From CAZKCK01 sp964552325 (GTDB lineage: Bacteria > Bacteroidota > Bacteroidia > Bacteroidales > TTA-H9), in contig CAZKHA010000128.1 in NCBI GenBank assembly GCA_964552325.1, positions 1-9,979 of the forward strand: DNA of 9,979 bases, given 5' to 3'. The translations under genes and the position numbers were made by a program. Every line of letters starts with the position of its first letter. Positions within the stretch are counted from its first letter, which is position 1. Below, piece after piece: positions 1-5,818 of this stretch. The notes beneath the pieces were generated by a model that had not been told where the DNA came from, did no database searches, and saw only the letters and a list, made by a program, of their open reading frames with translations.

Positions 1-33
1 ATAACTTGTAAAACCTTGGTTTTTGGCAGCTTC

Positions 34-60
34 TTCCTACTACTTACTTCCTACTTCAAC
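34..60. repeat. Degenerate TTCCTAC heptamer repeat
   Basis: TTCCTAC occurs at 34-40 and 48-54, separated by the related heptamer TACTTAC (41-47) and followed by TTCAAC. The period is 7 nt and the tract is pyrimidine-rich on the + strand. It lies in non-coding DNA directly before the octamer array, so the two form one low-complexity block of about 75 nt. Function is unknown; it looks like a decayed minisatellite. Confidence 0.5.
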
Positions 61-64
61 TTTT

Positions 65-105
65 CTCTCCCCTTCTCCCCTTCTCCCCTTCTCCCCTTCT
101 CCCCC
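65..105. repeat. Octamer minisatellite TTCTCCCC; G-quadruplex-type motif on the minus strand
   Basis: Four exact head-to-tail copies of TTCTCCCC occupy 73-104. An imperfect copy, CTCTCCCC, precedes them at 65-72. C runs lie at 69-72, 77-80, 85-88, 93-96 and 101-105, all separated by the same 4-nt spacer TTCT. The minus strand therefore has five G4 runs with 4-nt loops, which satisfies the standard G-quadruplex pattern; the + strand could form an i-motif. The array ends about 90 nt before the lipoprotein start codon. The repeat is directly visible; any folding or regulatory role is inference. Confidence 0.85.
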
Positions 106-195
106 TCTCATCTCTCAATTTATTGTTAACATTCTCGCATTTTATTTGTTATAGAATTAGCAATACATCATTTCCAATAATCAAATACCGCTGGT

Positions 196-954
196 ATGAA
201 ACCTTATTTCGTTTTTTTAACTGTAATGCTACTTTTAGCCGCTTGCACAACTTCTCAACAAACACAAAAGACGCAAATTGAACCCATTTCAATGGCGGGA
301 CTTTACACCGGCTTGTTGCCATGTGATGGCTGCCCTGGTATTGAGGTTGAATTGGAGCTTAAGGATGACTTCACTTTCATTGAAACCTCAACGTTCCAAG
401 AACGTGATGTGAGGCCAATAACTGTGTACGGAAAATGGAACTTGGAAAAAAACAACCTACAATTACACTACACCGATCATTCCGAGAATTTACGTATCGA
501 GAACTCAAAACTATTTAAACTTAGCAAGCAAAACCAAAAGCTAAACACATCCCAACCCGGATATTTCGTATTCGGGCTTAAAAACGAATCCATCAACCCC
601 CTTAGCCCATCCCTAGATGGGAAATGGGTAATGCTCACGCTGAATGGCCAAACCTACACAAACCCACGTGATGCCAACCGACATCCTTTTATCAACTTTT
701 CTACCAATGAATTTGTTGTAAATGGCAACACAGGTTGCAACAACTACCATGGAAAATTTGTGCTGGAGGGCAACAAGCTCACAATTGGACCAACCATGGC
801 AATGACCAAAATGGGTTGCCTCGATACATTTGAAAATCTGTTTATTAACTCCTTAATTAGCATCGACTCCTATCAACTACACAACCAACAGCTTAGCCTA
901 TTTTCGGCTGGTAACCAAGTTATGGTTTTTGAAAAAGAAAACGAAACTAAATAG
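196..954 (+). CDS. NlpE-like / META-domain lipoprotein
   Basis: This is a 252-residue outer-envelope lipoprotein. The signal peptide ends in the lipobox LLAAC, with the lipidated Cys at 17. The residues after it (TTSQQTQ) lack the acidic surface-export signal, so a periplasm-facing position is likely. Residues about 34-130 resemble the N-terminal domain of NlpE (copper homeostasis / envelope stress lipoprotein), including the CDGC motif with C43 and C46. Residues about 139-246 form a META domain (HslJ-like), with the signature GNTGCNNYHG at 177-186 and MTKMGC at 203-208; C181 and C208 could pair. NlpE-META combinations occur in Bacteroidota. The role is probably envelope stress or metal/redox sensing, but that is family-level inference. 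No Shine-Dalgarno precedes the ATG, which is usual for the phylum. It is separated from the SusC gene by 277 nt containing a promoter, so it is probably not part of the glycan locus. Confidence 0.85.
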   Translation: MKPYFVFLTVMLLLAACTTSQQTQKTQIEPISMAGLYTGLLPCDGCPGIEVELELKDDFTFIETSTFQERDVRPITVYGKWNLEKNNLQLHYTDHSENLRIENSKLFKLSKQNQKLNTSQPGYFVFGLKNESINPLSPSLDGKWVMLTLNGQTYTNPRDANRHPFINFSTNEFVVNGNTGCNNYHGKFVLEGNKLTIGPTMAMTKMGCLDTFENLFINSLISIDSYQLHNQQLSLFSAGNQVMVFEKENETK

Positions 955-957
955 TGT

Positions 958-1013
958 AATCAACTAGATGTTTGATTCTAAAAAATTGTTTTTCAGTTAA
1001 TTGATTTTTTTTT
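958..1013 (+). terminator. Possible weak terminator region after the lipoprotein gene
   Basis: An AATCAA/TTGATT inverted repeat (958-963 with 972-977, 8-nt loop) starts 3 nt past the stop codon. A second TTGATT at 1001-1006 runs into a T9 tract (1005-1013) and could pair with the same 5' arm. The stems are short and AU-rich, and the first hairpin is not directly followed by the T tract, so this is only a candidate. Confidence 0.3.
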
Positions 1014-1022
1014 GAAAGAAAG

Positions 1023-1054
1023 TTTGCATTTTTTAAACCCATATTGTAACTTTG
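1023..1054 (+). promoter_or_regulatory. Bacteroidota-type promoter for the susCD-like operon
   Basis: TTTG at 1023-1026 (-33 element) and TAACTTTG at 1047-1054 (-7 element, exact match to TAnnTTTG) are 20 nt apart. This is the arrangement established for the primary sigma factor of this phylum. Transcription would start near 1060, giving an untranslated leader of about 170 nt before the SusC-like start codon. It is the best promoter match in the window. No separate operator could be identified. Confidence 0.8.
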
Positions 1055-1059
1055 CAGTG

Positions 1060-1231
1060 CTTAGTGTTTAAAATACACTTTTATCTCGCAAAAATCATAT
1101 GTGCAATATTTTAAGCTTAATTATATATTGATAAAATAGAAATTATGGGAAAATTTACATCACAACCGCCCTAACAGCCCTTTGCAGTCAATTTAAACTA
1201 ACTATTTTACTAACTAAACACTAATACTTAA
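1060..1231 (+). promoter_or_regulatory. Long AT-rich 5' leader of the SusC-like gene
   Basis: About 170 nt lie between the predicted transcription start and the ATG at 1232. The leader contains a 10-bp palindrome TTAAGCTTAA (1111-1120), two tiny open frames (ATG at 1099, 10 codons; ATG at 1145, 9 codons, MGKFTSQPP), and two copies of ACTAACTA (1197-1204 and 1209-1216, 12 nt apart) just before the start. There is no Shine-Dalgarno. SusC leaders in Bacteroidota can be sites of post-transcriptional control, but no known riboswitch fold was recognised here. The extent rests on the promoter prediction. Confidence 0.4.
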
Positions 1232-4200
1232 ATGAAAAGATTTTATCTCGTTGTTATTGCAATGCTGCTTGCTTTCGGCATCATGGCACAAGACCGAACC
1301 CTCACAGGTACGGTAAAAGATAAGAAAGATGGGAACACCATCCCAGGTGCCAGCATTGTTGTGAAAGGCACCACCATTGGTACAACCACCACCCTTGATG
1401 GAACATTCTCGCTAAAAGTCCCCGCAAAGACTACCTTGCTTGAGGTGGCTTTTTTAGGCTACAAAAAGCTTGAAGTGGCCGTAGGAAATCAGGTTAAATT
1501 TGACATTGAACTTGAATCGGATGTTATTGGTCTTGAAGAACTTGTGGTGGTTGGATATGGTTCTACCAAAAAAATGGACCTTACAGGTTCGGTTACCACT
1601 GTTAAATCTGACAAACTTGGGAACCAACCAGCAGCCAACATCGGACAAGTACTGCAAGGCAAGGTAGCAGGTGTACAGGTTACCAACAGCGGAGCACCCG
1701 GTGCTGCACCTACTATTCGCATACGCGGACTTGGGACTGTTAATTCCTCGGCTGATCCATTATTTGTGGTTGATGGTGTTGTAACCAATGACATCAGTTT
1801 TTTAAGCCCTTCTGACATTGAATCAACTACCGTACTTAAGGACGCTTCAGCTTCAGCTATTTATGGCGTGAAAGCCTCAAATGGCGTTTTAATCATTAAA
1901 ACAAAACGCAGCACCGGACAATTGGCCAAGGTTACCTATTCAGGCTATACAGGCATGCAAACTGCTGTTAATCAACTTCCTTTGGCCAACAACACTCAAT
2001 ATATTGAATTAATTAATGAAAAAGGTTTGTACCAAGCACAAGCAGCCGGACAGACTTACGACCCTCGCGATCCTGCCGATTTCCCCATATATACCAACTG
2101 GTATGATGAGGCAATGAACAACCAAGCCAAAGTTATGAGCCACGATTTGGGCTTCTCGGGTGGTTCGGGCTCAAATCTCTATTATTTTGGTGTAGGCTAC
2201 TTTAAACAAGAAGGCTTGATCAAAAACCAAAACTACGAACGCCTAAACCTCAGGTCGTCAATGGATTTAGATGCCAGTAAATACTTAAAAGTGGGTTATA
2301 CAGCTACACTTTCCGGTTTCCGCACCAATGATGCGCCATCGGTGTTTTATGATGCATATATTACCCCTCCAGTCTTTGCCCCTATGCTGAACGACTCAAC
2401 TTATACAGATCCAGTTACATTGGGATTGGGTAATTTTTCAAACCCCGCAGCATCCCTTAACTACTTTAACAGCAAATCGAACGGCATTCGTTTGGTGGGA
2501 AGCGTTTATGCTGAAATCAACTTTTTAAAATACTTCCAATTCCGTTCGCAATACGGCGCCGATTTTGGATATGGCCGTAATCGCAGCTATACCCCACGTT
2601 ATGAGGTTTCAGTGACGCAAAAAGATACCAACCAAACCTTAAGCAGATCAATAAATTATACTTATGTTTCAAACTGGGACAATACCGTTACATTTGAACG
2701 CAGGCTTGGAAATCATCGTATTAAGGCAATGGCTGGTATGACTTCCCATTACGAATCAACCTTAGGTCTGTTTGGCTCAAGGTTGGGTGTAGTTGATTAT
2801 GGCGAACAGTCATTATACCTAGGTTTAGGATCCGAAAAGTCAATTTTTGCTGATGACTGGGGTTCAAAAAGCACTGCCCTTTCCTATTTTGGTAGGGTGA
2901 ATTATTCGTTCATGGACAAATACTTGCTCACAGCTACAGTACGTCGCGATGGCAGTTCTAGGTTCCCCAAAGCAGATCGTTGGGCTTACTTCCCCTCTTT
3001 TGGACTAGGTTGGATTATTACGGGTGAAGAGTTCATGAAAAACCAAAAAATCTTTGATTTCCTTAAGCTCAGAGGCAGTTGGGGTCTTGTTGGTAACGAC
3101 CGCATCCCTAGCAATGTTTACACATTGGTAGTATCGGAAGGTGGCCAACTGAGCACCAGCTTTGGTCAAGGCGGTACAGTGATGGTTATTTCGGAAGGCG
3201 CAAATATTACCAGTGCCGTTCCACCTATGCTTTTCTGGGAAAAAATGAATGAAATAGATATCGCTATCGAAGGTAAATCATTTAACGAAAGACTCTCGTA
3301 TGAAGTTGATTTCTATTCGCGTACAACACAAGACGCCATTTTCCAATTAACACTTTCGTCAACTGCTGGCACTTCAGGATCGTACTTAAGCAACAACGCC
3401 GACATTTTGAACCGTGGTGTTGAGTTCACTTTGGGTTGGAATGATAAAATTGGTAAATTTGGTTATGACCTAAACATGAACTATTCGTACAACCACAACG
3501 AAGTAAAATCGCTTAAAGAAGGTACTTTGGGAATTTATGGTGGAGGATTATCCAATGGCGGATTCTTTACTACTTATACTGTTGTAGGTCAACCAATTGG
3601 TAGTTATTATGGACGCAATGTATTGGGTATTTTCCAAAACCAAGCAGAAATTGATGCCTATGTAAACGAAGATGGCGAAAAACTTCAGAAAACTGCTAAG
3701 CCTGGTGATTTTAAATACGAAGACGTTGATGGCAATGGCGTTATTGATGCCAAGGACCGCATTTTCATGGGCAGCCCTATCCCTACTTCCTCGTTAGGCT
3801 TCTCAGGAATGTTTACCTATGCCGGTGTTGATCTATCATTTGAAGTATATGCACGTTGGGGCAACAAAATTTACAATGCTAAGCGCGATCAACGCCTTGG
3901 TAACGAAAACTATGACCTCGATTTTTACGAAAACCGTTGGCATGGCGAAGGCACTAGCACCACCTATCCTTCGGCTGACCTTACCAGCGAAAATGGCAAC
4001 AAGGCACCCAATACCTGGTATGTTGAAGATGGAGCTTTCCTCCGTGTACGCAGCATACAGTTAGGTTACACCTTGCCCGAACGCTTAACCAAGAAAATCG
4101 GTCTCGAAAAAGTTAGGTTCTACACCAACGCCAGCAATCCAATCAACCTATTTGGCTACAATGGATTTAACCCAGAAATTGCCAGTGGATCAGCCACTTC

Positions 4201-4270
4201 CCAAGGCATTGATTACAATGTATACCCCATGTCGGCTACCTACAACTTTGGCATTAATCTGAACTTTTAA
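1232..4270 (+). CDS. SusC/RagA-family TonB-dependent outer-membrane transporter
   Basis: This 1012-residue protein should be the outer-membrane barrel that imports oligosaccharides, powered by TonB-ExbBD and capped by the SusD-like partner encoded next. A signal peptide covers residues 1-20 (cut after FGIMAQ). A carboxypeptidase-regulatory-like beta-sandwich spans about 23-94, typical of SusC proteins. The segment LEELVVVGYG (101-110) is the usual TonB-box-proximal motif. The plug spans about 112-225 (LQGKVAGVQV, IRIRGLGTVN, PLFVVDGV, ASAIYGVKASNGVL). The rest is the 22-strand-type barrel, ending in Phe (INLNF) as expected for BAM recognition. DVDGNGVIDAKD at 831-842 is a calcium-loop-like motif common in SusC homologues. 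Length is normal for the family and no frameshift is seen. The ATG at 1232 gives an intact signal peptide. The substrate cannot be read from SusC sequence; the neighbouring hydrolase suggests a beta-glucan oligosaccharide. Confidence 0.96.
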   Translation: MKRFYLVVIAMLLAFGIMAQDRTLTGTVKDKKDGNTIPGASIVVKGTTIGTTTTLDGTFSLKVPAKTTLLEVAFLGYKKLEVAVGNQVKFDIELESDVIGLEELVVVGYGSTKKMDLTGSVTTVKSDKLGNQPAANIGQVLQGKVAGVQVTNSGAPGAAPTIRIRGLGTVNSSADPLFVVDGVVTNDISFLSPSDIESTTVLKDASASAIYGVKASNGVLIIKTKRSTGQLAKVTYSGYTGMQTAVNQLPLANNTQYIELINEKGLYQAQAAGQTYDPRDPADFPIYTNWYDEAMNNQAKVMSHDLGFSGGSGSNLYYFGVGYFKQEGLIKNQNYERLNLRSSMDLDASKYLKVGYTATLSGFRTNDAPSVFYDAYITPPVFAPMLNDSTYTDPVTLGLGNFSNPAASLNYFNSKSNGIRLVGSVYAEINFLKYFQFRSQYGADFGYGRNRSYTPRYEVSVTQKDTNQTLSRSINYTYVSNWDNTVTFERRLGNHRIKAMAGMTSHYESTLGLFGSRLGVVDYGEQSLYLGLGSEKSIFADDWGSKSTALSYFGRVNYSFMDKYLLTATVRRDGSSRFPKADRWAYFPSFGLGWIITGEEFMKNQKIFDFLKLRGSWGLVGNDRIPSNVYTLVVSEGGQLSTSFGQGGTVMVISEGANITSAVPPMLFWEKMNEIDIAIEGKSFNERLSYEVDFYSRTTQDAIFQLTLSSTAGTSGSYLSNNADILNRGVEFTLGWNDKIGKFGYDLNMNYSYNHNEVKSLKEGTLGIYGGGLSNGGFFTTYTVVGQPIGSYYGRNVLGIFQNQAEIDAYVNEDGEKLQKTAKPGDFKYEDVDGNGVIDAKDRIFMGSPIPTSSLGFSGMFTYAGVDLSFEVYARWGNKIYNAKRDQRLGNENYDLDFYENRWHGEGTSTTYPSADLTSENGNKAPNTWYVEDGAFLRVRSIQLGYTLPERLTKKIGLEKVRFYTNASNPINLFGYNGFNPEIASGSATSQGIDYNVYPMSATYNFGINLNF

Positions 4271-4274
4271 TTTT

Positions 4275-4280
4275 AAGGAG
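4275..4280 (+). promoter_or_regulatory. Shine-Dalgarno site for the SusD-like gene
   Basis: AAGGAG ends 8 nt before the ATG at 4289, inside the 18-nt gap after the SusC-like stop codon. It is the only strong purine-rich ribosome binding site among the five genes; the other starts have AT-rich leaders. It probably supports independent initiation on the SusD-like frame within the shared transcript, and it fixes the start codon. Confidence 0.75.
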
Positions 4281-4288
4281 AACATATT

Positions 4289-5731
4289 ATGAAAACAAAA
4301 ATATTCTTTCTTTCAACCCTTATCCTCGTCTTCCTTAGTTTGAATTCTTGTAAGGATTACCTTGATTTTGAGCCCGAAGGCAGCGTGCCAGCGGAAGGAT
4401 TCTTCGAAACCCCTGAACATGCCATGAAAGCAGTTACCTCCATTTACGCTCATTTTAGGAGTTGGGAAATGGTTTCATTTGCCTTTATCATTATGCAGGA
4501 AGTTCCTAGCGATAATTCAGTAAAAGGTAGTGAATCGGGTGATGCCACCTTTATTAACGACTTCGATAATTTTGTTTATACACCAAATCAATTTATCTTG
4601 AATGATTATTGGAGTGGGCGTTATCGTGGAATAAACCTTGCTAACCAATGTATTACAAACATCCCCAACATAACAATGGACGAAGGCTTAAAAGCACGGC
4701 TCATAGCGGAGGCTAAGTTTTTAAGGGGATTGTTATATTTTGATTTGGTTCGTGCCTTTGGAGCAGTCCCTATGCCATTAAGTGTGCCTGTAGGTCCTGA
4801 AATCTATGTGCGTGTGTCAGCATCGGAAGTGTGGACTCAAATTGAAACCGATTTCAAAGATGCTGCTAGTGTTTTACCAGCCACTTACATTCAAACCGAA
4901 AAAGGACGCGCCACCAGTGGTGCTGCTAAAGCTATGTTAGCCAAAGCTTACCTTTACAACCAACGTTGGGCCGAGGCTGCTCAATACGCCAGCGATGTTA
5001 TCAATTCGGGTGTTTATTCTCTTGAAAACAATTTCTACAATGTATTCAGGGTGCAAAGCGAAAATGGCCCTGAGTCTGTTTTCGAAATTCAGGCACAAGA
5101 GGTTAGTGGCAATGATGGTTTATCATTCTGCCAACATGCCGAAGTTCAATCGGTACGTGGTCAATTTGGCTGGGGCTTTAATGTTCCTACCGACGACCTT
5201 GCCGCTGCTTTTGATGCTGCTGGCGATGCAGTTCGGAAAGAAGTTACCATTTTACCAAAGGGTTATATCACCCCTGATGGGGACGAAATAAAGGGCGTTG
5301 CAAAACTTGAAGGCGTCACCAGCCCTCGCTACAATGGCAAAGCCTATTACCCATCAAGCTTACAAGTATTTGGACCTTATGGTGCTGGCCAAAACATACG
5401 TGTTATGCGTTATGCTGAAGTACTGCTTATTGCTGCTGAAGCCAAAATTCGCCAAGGTGATGTGTCAGGTGCTGCTACCTATTTAAACCAAGTTCGTCAA
5501 CGTGTAAATTTAGCAACCATTGCCGCTCCAAGTCTTGAGCAAATTTTACTGGAACGCAGGCTTGAATTGGCCATGGAAGGCGATCGTTTCTTTGACTTAG
5601 TTCGCACAGGTCAAGCTGCTACGGTATTGGCTTCTAAAGGCTTTACTGCCGGAAAGAACGAACTTTATCCTATTCCTCAAACGCAAATCGACCTCTCAGA
5701 AGGTAAATTAACGCAAAACCCAGGGTACTAA
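4289..5731 (+). CDS. SusD/RagB-family surface glycan-binding lipoprotein
   Basis: This 480-residue SusD-like lipoprotein would close over the SusC-like barrel and help capture glycan at the cell surface. The signal peptide ends in LNSC, with the lipidated Cys at 21. The following KDYLDFEPE is lysine- then acid-rich, like the surface lipoprotein export signal of Bacteroidota. The N-terminal TPR-like SusD domain includes EAKFLRGLLYFDLVRAFG (141-158) and RATSGAAKAMLAKAYLY (207-223). The C-terminal RagB/SusD part includes RVMRYAEVLLIAAEAK (371-386), ERRLELAMEGDRFFDLVR (422-439) and LYPIPQTQID (459-468), ending in the classic TQNPGY. Length is slightly short but ordinary. The gene is cotranscribed with the SusC-like gene (18-nt gap, own Shine-Dalgarno) and is followed by a strong terminator. 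Ligand-contacting aromatics cannot be assigned without a structure. Confidence 0.96.
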   Translation: MKTKIFFLSTLILVFLSLNSCKDYLDFEPEGSVPAEGFFETPEHAMKAVTSIYAHFRSWEMVSFAFIIMQEVPSDNSVKGSESGDATFINDFDNFVYTPNQFILNDYWSGRYRGINLANQCITNIPNITMDEGLKARLIAEAKFLRGLLYFDLVRAFGAVPMPLSVPVGPEIYVRVSASEVWTQIETDFKDAASVLPATYIQTEKGRATSGAAKAMLAKAYLYNQRWAEAAQYASDVINSGVYSLENNFYNVFRVQSENGPESVFEIQAQEVSGNDGLSFCQHAEVQSVRGQFGWGFNVPTDDLAAAFDAAGDAVRKEVTILPKGYITPDGDEIKGVAKLEGVTSPRYNGKAYYPSSLQVFGPYGAGQNIRVMRYAEVLLIAAEAKIRQGDVSGAATYLNQVRQRVNLATIAAPSLEQILLERRLELAMEGDRFFDLVRTGQAATVLASKGFTAGKNELYPIPQTQIDLSEGKLTQNPGY

Positions 5732-5753
5732 TCCCTTTTTAGTCTATTTTTGT

Positions 5754-5796
5754 AAGGAAAGTTGTTCGACATTGACAACTTTCCTTTCTTTTTTTT
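5754..5796 (+). terminator. Strong intrinsic terminator after the SusD-like gene
   Basis: A perfect 12-bp inverted repeat, AAGGAAAGTTGT (5754-5765) with ACAACTTTCCTT (5775-5786), encloses a 9-nt loop. It is followed at once by TCTTTTTTTT (5787-5796). It begins 22 nt after the SusD-like stop and ends 22 nt before the hydrolase ATG. It should end or reduce transcription of the susCD-like operon. Because the hydrolase start lies so close, it could also act as an attenuator for that gene. Confidence 0.9.
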
Positions 5797-5818
5797 ACAA
5801 TGTAACAACCCTTCACCC

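Noticed and set aside
10..25. AAAACC/GGTTTT inverted repeat as the terminator of an upstream gene
   Set aside because: The stem is about 5-6 bp with a 2-4 nt loop and a short T run, and no upstream coding end is visible in the window.
65..105. CRISPR array
   Set aside because: The units are 8 nt, directly abutting and without unique spacers, so this is a minisatellite.
141..148. TTTATTTG as a -7 box for the lipoprotein gene
   Set aside because: One mismatch at the key A of TAnnTTTG and no TTTG at the right distance upstream; not strong enough to list as a promoter.
1489..1818. Antisense open frame of 109 codons inside the SusC-like gene, and similar ones at 1454-1657, 7810-7995 and 8921-9259
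   Set aside because: They are fully overlapped by well-supported genes, show no recognisable domain, and are explained as shadows of the sense coding sequence.
3722..3757. Dockerin or EF-hand domain in the SusC-like protein (DVDGNGVIDAKD)
   Set aside because: A single calcium-loop-like motif at this place is common in SusC-family barrels and is not paired as in a dockerin.
3819..4064. Same-strand alternative-frame ORFs within susC, susD (4995-5291, 5298-5486) and the last gene (8488-8754)
   Set aside because: They sit inside long intact frames with strong family motifs, and their translations resemble no protein family.
5762..5818. N-terminal extension of the hydrolase frame from an in-frame TTG
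   Set aside because: The extension lies within the terminator hairpin and its T tract, encodes a Phe-rich stretch caused by that T tract, and would bury the clean signal peptide that begins at the ATG at 5819.
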